A DNA stretch of 64,000 nt, from positions 154,062,875 to 154,126,874 of the forward strand of contig CP136062.1 of NCBI GenBank assembly GCA_032622095.1, in the 5' to 3' direction. The position numbers and the translations under genes were made by a program. Below are positions 12,001 through 21,500 of this stretch, piece after piece. The DNA comes from Siphonodentalium dalli (lineage: Eukaryota > Mollusca > Scaphopoda > Gadilida > Siphonodentaliidae). The notes beneath the pieces are model-generated. The model saw only the letters and a program-made list of their open reading frames with translations. It was not told the DNA's origin and searched no databases. The stretch's first letter is position 1. The number at the start of each line of letters is the position of its first letter.

Positions 12001-12303
12001 ACCAGAAATCATAAACTGCCAGTAGAATCGGGAAGTTGGAACAACGTTCCGAGAGAGCAGCGTGTATGTACCTTGTGTAATCTGAATGCAATCGGCGACG
12101 AAATACACTACCTGGTTGATTGCCCAATCTTCTCCGATTTGAGGGAATCATTATTTCCTGTCTTTTCGAAAAGTACATACAGTCTTGGTAAATTGAAAAT
12201 GCTTTTAAGGAGCACACGACCATCTGTTCTAAAGAAAACGTGCAAAATGATCAAAGAGATTCAAATTTCCGTAGCTACCTGTTCTCCAGGTTATATCAGG
12301 TAG
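9055..12303 (+). CDS. LINE polyprotein: endonuclease plus reverse transcriptase, 5' partial
   Basis: About 1,080 codons without a stop (numbering from 9025). Residues 12-220 are an exonuclease-endonuclease-phosphatase domain lacking its N-terminal metal-binding part; GAVYIPP (51-57), GDFNAR (89-94), VDYVLSS (179-185) and the catalytic-type SDVHSP (205-210) are present. A basic linker follows. The reverse transcriptase spans about 440-760, with NNYRGITIL (510-518), FIDLEKAFD (582-590), RQGGNLSPLLF (642-652) and catalytic YADD (692-695). The C-terminus has NHKLPVESG and a C-X2-C-X9-H-X4-C knuckle (Cys1015, Cys1018, His1028, Cys1033). The first ten residues of the open frame are palindrome sequence, so the native start is lost. 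Family knowledge: such proteins nick target DNA and prime reverse transcription in the nucleus. The intact frame suggests recent insertion. The clade (I/Jockey/CR1-like range) is not resolved. Confidence 0.9.
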   Translation, partial: VVGYRQDLDDFIDIVETDCKYVLWLKISHKYTQTDEDVIIGAVYIPPRNTSYSINDPYTQLQCEYLSMASTHSYIFLAGDFNARTSCDYDSYTDESEWAQLDEPREIEMKTVLIACGFSVSRTNKDHKKTSFGKLLLDICIHNDVFILNGRVGADIEVGEYTCRGLSTVDYVLSSINAAPLIAHFEVLPFSSLFSDVHSPIALEIKLTNCPSQRAVTSENVQSESVPGFWDCNKATCFIDNMNQNELEHISNTVNEMASGVADQYTINQAIAKISKVLVDSARKTFGTRKTLSHNPTPSKASNPWFDRQCREARTTFRKAKRRCKNYPSAQNKSELKQSEKRYKKTLDFAIKRHRSLVRSKMDNLKLHNPRKFWSSLKFEKSIHAKSASLDSLHKHFEQLNEGCNTSSQLPDFEVSNSEDLNTKITEEEIRLCISKLKNNKATSDDGIRNEYLRVSADKMMPIYVCLFNLIFDSGCIPDDWLIGNIHPIYKKKGSRDDPNNYRGITILSCFGKLFTSVLNNRLNLFIESRNVLNDNQTGFRKGYSTLDNLFTLKSLIELFQLHYKKKLYAAFIDLEKAFDSVWRQGLWYKMSLDGIGGKMMRVIVNMYDSIKSRVVLNGKRSDVFMSNVGVRQGGNLSPLLFSMYLNDLTKFLVESDVSGLKTTSDELETLEIYMKLFIMLYADDTVLMAESPHALQYSLDLFADYCDIWHLRVNISKTKLVCFAKRKPKQYPAINLLGNQLQYVDAFNYLGVHFGRTGSFKAMKQYTCNKATKAMYDLIKIGKRNNLSIKCMFTLFDQMVVPILTYGCEIWGLGDISSIERVHLKFCKIILNLKKSTPTYMVYGETGRYPIEVTFKNRLLKFWFSLVTNTHGKMSKSLYTLLYNHYTNGIFFSQWIYAVKGIIDCCGVSHIWANQYSLINTMCILKDVTNILKDQFIQGWQIDISLSRKGMFYSLIKTEFTFENYLNSSNQNNVFTLARFRTRNHKLPVESGSWNNVPREQRVCTLCNLNAIGDEIHYLVDCPIFSDLRESLFPVFSKSTYSLGKLKMLLRSTRPSVLKKTCKMIKEIQISVATCSPGYIR

Positions 12304-12526
12304 CTTCCACCTCACAGGGCGGCAGCCTGTAAACTGCCATAACACATTTTCTATTCTTATTTGTCAAACCCCGTGTCACGTCCTGATGGCAACATTAACT
12401 TGAATATGATTAATTAACTAATTACGTTATCCATCGTCCATCCGCACTTGACACGGGGTAGTTATTGTTTTATGTATTCCGTTGTCTCCGTACCATGTAC
12501 ATTGGCTGGGAGAATAAAGTTTATTA
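9056..12526 (+). mobile_element. Nearly complete non-LTR retrotransposon (LINE copy 2)
   Basis: It interrupts the right arm of the palindrome. Left flank '..gtttgtcccatcg' and right flank 'accaccaccccggcat' are contiguous in the related element at 44.3 kb (there as the complement 'ggtgggtggtcgatggga'). About 3.47 kb remains: a 3.25-kb ORF and a 0.22-kb 3' UTR with AATAAA. The 5' end is truncated within the endonuclease. No clear target duplication is visible. Confidence 0.85.
12513..12518 (+). promoter_or_regulatory. Polyadenylation signal of LINE copy 2
   Basis: AATAAA stands about 10 bases before the LINE 3' boundary, in 'ggagaataaagtttatt', and 210 bases after the ORF stop. Position and strand fit a transcript-end signal. 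Confidence 0.6.
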
Positions 12527-12571
12527 CCACCACCCCGGCATATGTGCCCGGAAAATCCCCCCTGATATCAT

Positions 12572-12727
12572 CGTTTATTTGTATGCGTCAAATCAATATA
12601 ATATTTAATTGAGTCTTAGATGAGTTCCAGTTCTGAGATTTTCAGTAGTGTTGTCAATTTAAGGTATTTTATCTTTTTACATCTTCTGGCCACCTGAATT
12701 GGCAAAATAAGCATGCGGTATATTAAT
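12572..12727 (+). repeat. Family A repeat, A3 block
   Basis: The A3 block resumes after the hAT-like element: 'atttaattgagtcttagatg', 'agtagtgttgtcaatttaag', 'catcttctggccacctgaat'. It is interrupted at 12728 by a foldback element. Confidence 0.75.
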
Positions 12728-13138
12728 ATATGTGACCCGCCATATCAAATCCAGTCGGAAGTCGGGATTTTTTTTACCCTGTGCCAATGCATTGGCCTAA
12801 CAATTTTTTACAATTTTAATTCTTTTTTCTTGTATTCTTTAACAATTTTATAATTTTACCCATACAGAGCCCCAGACAAATATGAGCAGACGACACTCTT
12901 CTATATGCTTCTATATATGTGTGGGGCTCCCTGCAGGGTAATGGATGTTTTTTATTTTATGTCCTAAAAAATGTAAGAAACATTTATTTAAAAAAAATGA
13001 TAAAAAACTGTTAGGCCAATGCATTCTCTTATATATGCGAGGCGACCTATGGTCGACTCGCATATATAAGAGAATGCATTGGCACAGGGTAAAAAAAATC
13101 CCGACTTACGACTGGATTTGATATAGCGGGTCACATAT
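12728..13138. mobile_element. Foldback MITE with TIR 'atatgtgacccgc'
   Basis: The left end (12728) and right end (13138) are inverted repeats for about 65 bp, including 'atatgtgacccgc', 'tcaaatccagtcg' and 'accctgtgccaatgcatt'. The right half holds a 66-bp hairpin at 13017-13082 ('gcattctcttatatatgcga' and its complement). The left hairpin found in related copies at 38.4 and 56.1 kb is reduced here to 'ccaatgcattgg'. No coding capacity. Confidence 0.75.
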
Positions 13139-13354
13139 TTGCTACTTAATATTTATGCGGAATTTAGCAATTTACCAGCTGTTTTCAACTTTCCACATGT
13201 ATGTGAAACATAAAACGCTCTTTGCTTTACCATACCAGGTTGTCCGAGACAAATAGTCTGGATATATAGGTATTACCTGGTCATATAGGTTTTATCTGCA
13301 TCTGTCGAGACAAATAGAATCGAAACATATAGACTGGGTATATAGATAATACAT
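13139..13354 (+). repeat. Family A repeat, end of A3 and A1
   Basis: 'aatttagcaatttaccagct', 'aaaacgctctttgctttacc', then A1 'ggttgtccgagacaaatagt' and 'gactgggtatatagataata'. It is cut at 'atacat' by the next element. Confidence 0.75.
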
Positions 13355-13684
13355 AGAGGATCTCACATGAGTTTCTATTTTATACGGAATTTATCAACCG
13401 AGTTCACTAAATTCGATTTGAGCCGAGGTTTACCGAGGCTCAAATAGAATTTAGAGGACGAGGTTGATAAATTACGTATAAAATAGGACGAGTGTGAGAT
13501 ACCTTTTATCACATGATCAAATAAACCCGAAGCAACGCGAAATATTCATCGAAAACAACAATCATAAACTACAGCGATCGCAAGTTATTTGAAGAACGCC
13601 GTGACGTCGTCGCACGCGCTGATATTAAACGTGTCTATTACCGATAATTATGAAACTGCTTTTATGGCCAAATTATATGATAAA
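13355..13684. mobile_element. Non-autonomous insertion (family M), copy 1
   Basis: It starts 'agaggatctcacatgagttt' and ends 'ggccaaattatatgataaa'. The first 150 bp fold back ('gatctcacatg..tattttatacg' against 'cgtataaaat..gtgtgagat', centre 'gccgaggtttaccgaggc'). The remainder is conserved non-repetitive sequence ('ataaacccgaagcaacgcga', 'ccgtgacgtcgtcgcacgcg'). Uninterrupted family A copies read 'atacatgtat' at this spot. A near-identical copy lies at 21964-22289. Confidence 0.75.
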
Positions 13685-14165
13685 TATATGTCGAGGGTGT
13701 TTGTGCGGTGTCCTCTACTTACGCCCTAAATGAAGACATTGAGTCTGAACTTATACATTGCCAGCATACGATGACATGTCAGCTCAATGCAGATACGAAG
13801 GCTGTCCGGAACTTGTGAAAACAGTGTGTAGAGAACGGTAACCCTAATTCACTCATTAATTCCAATTTTGTTCTCGAATATAAATAATATTCGCTCGTCA
13901 ATCAAGATTAAAAACAGTAATGTAATCGTAAGATCCAACAGCTATTATTGAGAATCATTTTGTGAAATGAACTTAATCACATTGTCTTCTCCATGCGAGT
14001 TCCGAATGATAAATTTCGTCTCATTGCAGTAGGACACCACAATTGATTACGATAACTGTAGAACTGGGCTCCTTGATGACCTCTTATACAATGACAAAGT
14101 CCGCGACGCGGATACAAAGCCATCATTTTTTGTGACCACAAAGTGGTAAAAAATAATAATAATAA
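13685..14165 (+). repeat. Family A repeat, A2 block
   Basis: Clean A2 copy: 'cttatacattgccagcatac', 'gatgacatgtcagctcaatg', 'aataatattcgctcgtcaat', 'gtaagatccaacagctatta', 'cattgcagtaggacaccaca', 'gtgaccacaaagtggtaaaa'. It includes the uninterrupted 'atacattgc' site that carries a TIR element in the copy at 20.57 kb. Confidence 0.85.
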
Positions 14166-15818
14166 AAAAATAAGATAGTTATATGTAAATTGTATTATTT
14201 AATTGAGCTATACCAGGCTATACATGTATATATTAGATCAGTTCTAGTGAGATTTTCAATTGCGCTGTCTCAAATATAGGTTATCTCTTCATATAACCAT
14301 TTTTAATTAATAGATTAGTGGGTATAAAACAATAAATATGAATTGAAGATCCAAGTCCGGAAACGCTTCTATCAATTAATATTAATTTTATTTGGAATAT
14401 TTTATTATAAAATGAGATGATTAAATATGGGACACTTCAGCCCCCCTCCTCCCAAGTTCGAGGAGTGTTAGCCCCCCCCCCCCCCCCCGCCCTTGGGGAA
14501 AGCTAGAGTGGTTGACCTGATAGCTACCGAAATCATGTAGCCCTCTATCGGGGATCGTACCCCCCCCCAGTCGGGGTGGGGTGTTGGCACCATCACTAGA
14601 GACTGTCATGGCAGTATGCCCTGCCATCTGATATAATTTCATGCCTGAGGCTTTGTCTGATGTATCATTATTTTTTAGATATTTCATTGACTTATGGTTG
14701 CTTTATATCGAGAATATTGCTATTAAAGTATTTTTAATTGTCATTTTCTGTTAAATTAGGTAATTTTTTTTATTAAAAATTGCCAATTTATGCACGAACA
14801 AGAAAAGATGTCCCTCTCAAAATGTAGATTAACATTTCCTCTTCAGGTTAGTAATAATAAGGTGAAAAGTGAATGCCGCATATTTTTGTTTTGTACATCA
14901 GCTAGTCAAATAAAAAAAAAATTGGCTCTATTTTGACGATTGACCTGGATTGACACTAATTTTGAGGAGACCTCATATTGAACAAATAAAACCGATACTG
15001 CCCGATATAGCTTATTTTTTGTTTCAGTAAGGTTTATATCTGGATAAAATACTATAAGAAACGCTGTGTAGTACACATTAGACAACTATATAGGAACCAG
15101 GGAGCTAATTGTGTTCCAGAGTCGGGGAGCGAGTGCACCGTGGAATGCTAGAGGTGAATGTGACTGAAGAATGGCCTTCATGTGACACGTTATTAAAGGA
15201 TGATATTTTGCTTATTTGATTTGTTCATCACATCTAAAAAAAATTAACTGGTGAATTAATTGGGGAATTGATTTTTTGTGAGCGGGGAAATTTATGTAAC
15301 TACCTGCTGTAGTTCTGGGGTTTTCCAGGTAAAATTTGGCTACGGGATAGCCCTGTCGTACACTTGGGGAATTATTTTAAAAAGCAAATACATTATACCT
15401 ATGATTTTTCTGGCATTTTCGTGATCAGCGTGTGTCAACCTAGCTGGGTGAACACCACTGGATTGGCCTGCAGGCGTCAATTCGGTGAATTTGGCTGAAA
15501 CGTTAACACTGTCGCCTATGGGAAACCATTTAGTTCAGTGATTCCTACAGGTATGACATGTAACGGGGTTCTACATTAGTCCCAGATAGGTATCTGTCGA
15601 GGGGTGTTTTCGTGGAATCCTCTACCCACGTCCCGGATGAAGACACTGCGTGTGAACTTATCCATTGCCGGTATTAGTATGATATGACATGTCAGCTCAA
15701 TGCAGATAGGAAGGCTGTGCGGAGCTTGTGAACACATACGTGAAATAAAAACGCTCTTTATTTTACCTAGGTATATATGTTTTATCTGCACCTTTCGAGA
15801 CAAATAGACGTGGTGTAT
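14166..15818 (+). repeat. Block B, copy 1 of a segmental repeat
   Basis: About 1.65 kb, near-identical to 18776-20410 at an offset of about 4,604 bases. Landmarks are 'gaagatccaagtccggaaac', two poly(C) runs around 14471-14488 and 14563-14571, 'gactgtcatggcagtatgcc', 'atgcctgaggctttgtctga', 'attgacctggattgacacta' and 'acgggatagccctgtcgtac'. It ends in a partial A2 (15590-15760). Shorter copies lie at 22.3-23.6 and 24.4-25.1 kb. No coding frame is supported. Confidence 0.85.
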
Positions 15819-16057
15819 CAGGGGCGGCGGAGCAACATTCCCACTTTTTTCCCCAATTATGGGTACATAATCTTCCAATACTAAATACATTGGAGAAAAT
15901 AATTTTTGATTCCCAAGAAAACATTCCATTAGTAGACAAAATTGTGTTTAATCTTATCAGTTATGCCACTATGGCTAGCAAGATAGATAGGTAATCCCTT
16001 GGTCAGTATTGACACTGTGTCTGAGTAATTGCTCTCTGGGAATTTAACTACAGACTT

Positions 16058-17427
16058 AGTCCAAGTCTTCTCGTACTAAAACTGGCTAAGATATTGGGAT
16101 GGAGGTGCCGGTCTTTAGTCCAAGCCCGCTGCTATACCAATCCTATCACACGAGTTACGCCCACGATCTGTGGCGGGAATCTGTGGTGTATTTTACTCGA
16201 TTTACCTAATGAATCAATACATGATGCTACATGTATATACATCGGAAAGAGAGACATCTTATGGTCATAATGGTGTATAATAATCTAACTTTCATGTTAA
16301 ATTACGCATAGAATATTCCGGTTGATTGTCACCAACATCGCTGTTTTTTCTGTTTGTTTACTTAACTGAAAGCCGAACTCAGGTTCCGAAGAACTTCGGC
16401 ATTGTCCGGTGTTTGTTCTGAGTATTCTAGTTTCCGTTTCTATATATAGCGCGGGGTTTTCCGAACAAAATAGCGAAAACCGATCGCCGCAAAGTCCAGT
16501 TTCCAATGTGCTTTGAGAACAATTCCCGCACTAAAAACTTAATGACATAATGGAGGATCAGAAAGGTAGTTTTGTTGACAATTTTCGCAAGCAACTTGTC
16601 AAAATTGGAGCAAATTAGAACTCTTGTGTCTGACTTGCCATGCGTGTGATTTTCATCCATGTGCATTTTGACTTTTGTGTTGATAAAATAATCGGAGAAC
16701 CGAATCACACAGTTTCGAAATATAGTTCTTCCGTTTTAGTGGGACTTTTCAAACTTAAGGTTAAAAATTTATACAAATTTTGTTTGATTTTTTGTGTGCT
16801 TAACAAGAGCAGTATATTGCTCTGTTTGCTTAGTATATATCTTAATTTCGCTGAAGTCCACCAAATGTGGGAAATGTAGCACCATATTATTTATTCTAAT
16901 GGTCGTTGTGTTTACACTGTTTTAAACTTTGAGAGGGTTGTAATTCCCCGTAATTTATTTAATGTATTACATTTATATCTTCAATGTTTAATTAATCTAT
17001 TTATTTTTATTTATTGACACACGTAATTACGATTACAATGGAGAATTCATCGTAATTTGCGTTGTCAGTCGAAAATCTACGGAATATTTTCAACGGAAAA
17101 TGCCGAACACAGTTCGCAAGGTCAACTGAGTTCGCATACTTTTAAAAATTTGTAAACATTGCGGTAAATGTCTCTTTTCGCATTAAATTACCGCTTTCAA
17201 TTCACAACTGATGTGGGTTTCAGATCAAATAGCATGTCTTCTGCGGAAAATATCCGTTTATTGTCGCAATTGTGATATTTTATTTCATATAATTGTGGTT
17301 TTATTTGAGCGGGTCACAAACGCTTAAGACGTGTCATAAGAATGCATGGGCCTGGAACTCGGACTAAAGACCGGCACCTCCATCCCAATATCTTAGCCGG
17401 TTTTAGTAGTACGAGAAGACTTGGACT
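16058..17427. mobile_element. Long-TIR element, Mutator-like, copy 1
   Basis: Terminal inverted repeats of about 65 bp start 'agtccaagtcttctcgtact' (16058) and end with its exact complement (17427). A perfect 11-bp duplication 'actacagactt' flanks it (16047-16057 and 17428-17438). Long TIRs with 9-11-bp duplications are typical of Mutator-like elements (family knowledge; assignment is inference). No transposase remains. A related shorter copy is at 20571-21500. It carries a private interior block, 16418-16892. Confidence 0.85.
16418..16892. other. Cargo-like internal block unique to copy 1
   Basis: Flanking element sequence is shared with copy 2 on both sides ('cattgtccggtgtttgtt' on the left, 'tattctaatggtc' on the right), but these 475 bases are replaced there by 45 unrelated bases. 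The block holds a TATA-like 'tctatatatagcgcgggg' and a 22-codon frame at 16550-16618 starting MEDQKGSFVDNF. It could be captured host 5' sequence or an ancestral interior lost from copy 2. Confidence 0.55.
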
Positions 17428-18206
17428 ACTACAGACTTTGAGTTCTTTGTAGAGCTCAGGTCTTCTGGTAGCACCATCCATAGCCATGTCTTGGATGCCG
17501 CAGCTTGTCTAATTAAAATCACATTCATCATACCAATCAAAGGTTTAAATTTGAGTGTCTTCAATAAAAGTGCAAACCTGGGGCTTGGCAGGTATACAAT
17601 TTCATGGCAAGGTGGTCAAACTCCTGATATGAGATCACTTGCTATATACAATATCAGTTGATGCTGAGTATTCATTGGAATAACTTGACTATGATTTTTA
17701 TCAACTCAGCTAATTCGTTATTACCGAGAAATAAGAAGAGTTAGAATAATTATTTTCTACATGAAGTTTACTGTGTACATGCAAGTGTTTGTGTACATAT
17801 ATATTATAGTGTTATTTAATATTCAAAGTTACTTGTGATTATTGTTTCTTCGATATCAACGGTTGTCGTATGTGGAGTGAATTGGATTATACAGTATAGT
17901 GTATACTAATTTCATCATAACATTTATGACAAAGGACGCAGGTTTTAGAAGTTGTATCAACGTCATAGGTGATCATCTTTCACACATTGGCTGCAACAAT
18001 AAGTTAGTATAGCAGAGTAGCATCATTTAAACTCTTTCTTATTTTCTACCTCCATAATGGTACATGCTGTATCCACGAGTAACATCATACTAAACAATCT
18101 TTGCGCTGGCGCATATTGGAACAGTTTTCAATTCATTCATGTAGTATTTAAAAAAAATTGTGCCCCCCCCCACTTTTTTGTCGCTTCCGCCGCCCCTGTG
18201 GTGTAT

Positions 18207-18775
18207 TATAGGTATTACCTTGGTTTATATGTATTACATGTATCTGTCGAAACATATAGCCTGGGTATGTAGATAATACATGTATCGGTCGAGGGTGTTT
18301 GTGTGGTGTCCTCTACTCATGCCCTTAATGAAAACATTGAGTCTGAACTTATACATTGCCAGCATAAGATGACATGTCAGCCTAATGCAGACACGAAGGC
18401 TGTTCGGAACTTGTGAAAACAGTGTGTGTAGAGAAAGATAACTCTAATTCACTCATTAATTACAATTTTGTTCGTGAATATAAATAATATTCGCTCGTCA
18501 ATCAAGATTAAAAACAGTAATGTAATCGTAAGATCCAACAGCTATTATTGAGAATCATCTTGTGAAATGAACTTAATCACATTGTTCTCCACGCGAGCTC
18601 TGAATGATACATACCGTCTCATTGCAGTATGACACCACAATTGATTAGGATTATTGTAGAACTGGGCTCCTTGTTTACATATTATTTATTGACGAAGTCC
18701 GCCACGCGGACGCGGATACAAAGCCATCATTTTATGTGACCACAAAGTGGTTAAAAATAATAATAATAAAAATAA
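18207..18775 (+). repeat. Family A repeat, A1 and A2 blocks
   Basis: The A1 motifs 'tgtatctgtcgaaacatata' and 'atacatgtatcggtcgaggg' are followed by a full A2 with an uninterrupted 'cttatacattgccagcataa' site. This copy gives the empty-site sequence for insertions at 13355 and 20571. Confidence 0.85.
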
Positions 18776-20420
18776 CATAGTTATATGTAAATTGAATTGT
18801 TTAATTGAGCTATACATGTATATATTAGATCAGTTCTAGTGAGATTTTCAATTGCGCTGTCTCAAATATAGGTTATCTCTTCACATAACCATTTTGAATT
18901 AATAGATTAGTGGGTATAAAATAATAAATATGAATTGAAGATCCAAGTCCGGAAACGCTTCTATCAATTAATATTAATTTTATTTAGAATATTTTATTAT
19001 AAAATGAGATGATTAAATATGGGACACTTCAGCACCCCCCCTCCTCCCAATTTCGAGGAGTGTTAGCCCCCCCCCCCCCCCGCCCTTGGGGAAAGCTGGA
19101 GTGGTTGCCTGATAGCTACCGAAATCCTGTAGCCCTCTATCGGGGATCGTAGCCCCCCCCCCCAGTTGGGGGTGAGGTGTTGGCACCACCACTAGAGACT
19201 GTCATGGCAGTATGCCCTGCCATCTGATATAATTTCATGCCTGAGGCTTTGTCTGATGTATCATTATTTTTTAGATATTTCATTGACTTATGGTTGCTTT
19301 TTATCGAGAATATTGCTATTAAAGTATTTTTAATTGTCATTTTCTGTTAAATTAGGTAATTTTTTTATTAAAAATTGCCAATTTATGCACGAACAAGAAA
19401 AGATGTCCCTCTCAAAATGTAGATTAACATTTCCTCTTCAGGTTAGTAATAATAAGGTGAAAAGTGAATGCCGCATATTTTTGTTTTGAACATCAGCTAG
19501 TCAAATTAAATTTATTTATTATTTTTTTTGGCTCTATTTTGACGATTGACCTGGATTGACACTAATTTTGAGGAGACCTCACATTGAACAAATAAAACCG
19601 ATATTGCCCGATATAGCTGATTTTTTGTTTCAGTAAGGTTTATATCTGGATAAAATACTATAAGAAACGCTGTGTAGTACACATAGACAACTATATAGGA
19701 ACCGGGAGCTAAATGTGTTCCAGAGTCGGGGAGCGAGTGCACCGTGGAATGCTAGAGGTGAATGTGACTGAAGAATGGCCTTTATGTGACACGTTATTAA
19801 AGGATGATATTTTGCTTATTTGATTTGTTCATCACATCTAAAAAAATTTAACTGGTGAATTAATTGGGGAATTGATTTTTTGTGAGCGGGGAAATTTATG
19901 TAACTACCCGCTGTAGTTCTGGGGTTTTCCAGGTAAAATTTGGCTACGGGATAGCCCTGTCGTACACTTGGGGAATTATTTTAAAAAGCAAATACATTAT
20001 ACCTATGATTTTTCTGGCATTTTCGTGATCAGCGTGTGTCAACCTAGCTGGGTGAACACCACTGGATTGGCCCGCATGCGTCAATTCGGTGAATTTGGCT
20101 GAAACGTTAACACTGTCGCCTATGGGAAACCATTTAGTTCAGTGATTCCTACAGGTATGACATGTAACTGGGTTCTACATTAGTCCCAGATATGTATCTG
20201 TCGAGGGGTGTTTTCGTGGAATCCTCTACCCACGTCCCTGATGAAGACACTGCGTGTGAACGTATCCATTGCCAGTATTAGTATGATATGACATGTCAGC
20301 TCAATGCAGATAGGAAGGCTGTGCGGAGCTTGTGAACACATACGTGAAATAAAAGCGCTCTTTATTTTACCTAGGTATATATGTTTTATCTGCACCTGTC
20401 CAGACAAATAGACGTGGTGT
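18776..20420 (+). repeat. Block B, copy 2 of the segmental repeat
   Basis: Matches 14166-15818 over its length with few substitutions, short poly(C) length changes, and small indels such as a 5' change near 19505-19525. The right part (20160-20410) reaches 'gacgtggtgtgttatatg', the empty site of the hAT-like element at 15819. Confidence 0.85.
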
Positions 20421-20570
20421 GTTATATGTATTACCTTGGTATATATGTATTACATGTATCTGTCGAAACATATAGACTGGGTATATAGATAATACATGTA
20501 TATGTCGTATGTGTGGTGTCCTGTACTCACGCCCTTAATGAAAACATTGAGTCTGAACTTATACATTGCT
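20421..20570 (+). repeat. Family A repeat, A1 and start of A2
   Basis: 'accttggtatatatgtatta', 'gaaacatatagactgggtat', then 'gagtctgaacttatacattg', cut by the Mutator-like copy. Confidence 0.8.
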
Positions 20571-21500
20571 AGTCCCAGTCTTCTTGTACTAAAACCAGCT
20601 AAGATATTGGGATGGCGATTTGCTGTTTTTAGTCCCAGCCCGCTTGCATACCAATCCTATCACACGAGTTACGCCCACGATCTGTGGCGGGAATCTGTGG
20701 TGTATTTTACTCGATTTACCTAATGAATCAATACATGATGCTATATACATCGGAAAGAGAGACATATCATGGTCATAATGGTGTATAATAATCTAACTTT
20801 CATGTTAAATTACGCATAGAATATTCCGGTTGATTGTCACCAACATCGCTGTTTTTTCTGTTTGTTTACTTAACTGAAAGCCGAACTCAGGTTCCGAAGA
20901 ACTTCGGCATTGTCCGGTGTTTGTTTTGGCCGAGACGAATTTCGATACAAACAAAATGGCGGCCCCCATGATATTCTAATGGTCATTGTGTTTACACTGT
21001 TTTAAACTGTGAGATGGTTATAATTCCCGTAATTTATTTAATGTATTACATTTATATCTTCAATATGTATTTAATCTATGTAATAATTTATTTATTGTCA
21101 CGTATAATTACGATTACAATGGAGAATTCATCGTGCGTGGTTGATTGAAAATCTACGGAATATTTTCACCGGAAAATGCCGAACGCAGTTCGCAAGGTCA
21201 ACTGAGTTCGCATACTTTAAAAAATATGTAAACACTGCGGCAAAAGTTTCTTTTCACATTAAATTACCGCTTTCAATTCACAACCGATGTGGGTTTCAGA
21301 TCAAATAGCATGTCTTCTGCGGAAACTATCCGTTTATTGTAGCAATTGTGATATTTTATTTCATATAATTGTGGTTTTATTTGAGCGGGTCACTAACGAT
21401 TAACTCGTGTCAAAGGAGACCATGGGCCTGGAACTCGGACTAAAGACCGGCACCTCCATCCCAATATCTTAGCCGGTTTTAGTACGAGAAGACTTGGACT
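20571..21500. mobile_element. Long-TIR element, Mutator-like, copy 2
   Basis: It starts 'agtcccagtcttcttgtact' and ends 'agtacgagaagacttggact'. Flanks are 'tatacattgct' (20560-20570) and 'aatacattgcc' (21501-21511), 9/11 identical. Family A copies at 13.75, 18.35 and 23.78 kb read 'cttatacattgccagcat' without interruption, so the insertion point is certain. The interior is colinear with copy 1 except at 20926-20970, where a private 45-base block includes 'aaacaaaatggcggccccca'. The left TIR is more diverged than the right. Confidence 0.87.

Larger units (their letters stand above)
8019..12563. mobile_element. hAT-like foldback element carrying a nested LINE
   Basis: The left end starts 'cagggtggggtccg' and the right end finishes 'gaaaatccccccct'. 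They are flanked by 'tatatcat' (8011-8018) and 'gatatcat' (12564-12571), a 7/8 match to an 8-bp target duplication. The same asymmetric ends (CAGGG...CCCCT) with perfect 8-bp duplications are seen at 27630-29009 and 44281-44730, which supports one family. Outside sequence joins A2 to A3 of family A. Removing the LINE leaves about 1.07 kb, nearly all one large palindrome. No transposase is encoded. The hAT assignment rests on 8-bp TSDs and CAGGG-type ends (inference). Confidence 0.8.
15819..18198. mobile_element. hAT-like DNA element, non-autonomous, disrupted
   Basis: The ends are 'caggggcggcggagcaac' and 'gtcgcttccgccgcccctg', inverted repeats of about 20 bp with CAGGGG...CCCCTG termini. A perfect 8-bp duplication 'tggtgtat' flanks it (15811-15818 and 18199-18206). 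The sister copy of the host repeat at about 20410 reads straight through ('gacgtggtgtgttatatgta'). These are hallmarks of hAT transposons. Interior DNA shows no intact transposase. It contains a younger TIR element at 16058-17427. Confidence 0.88.
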
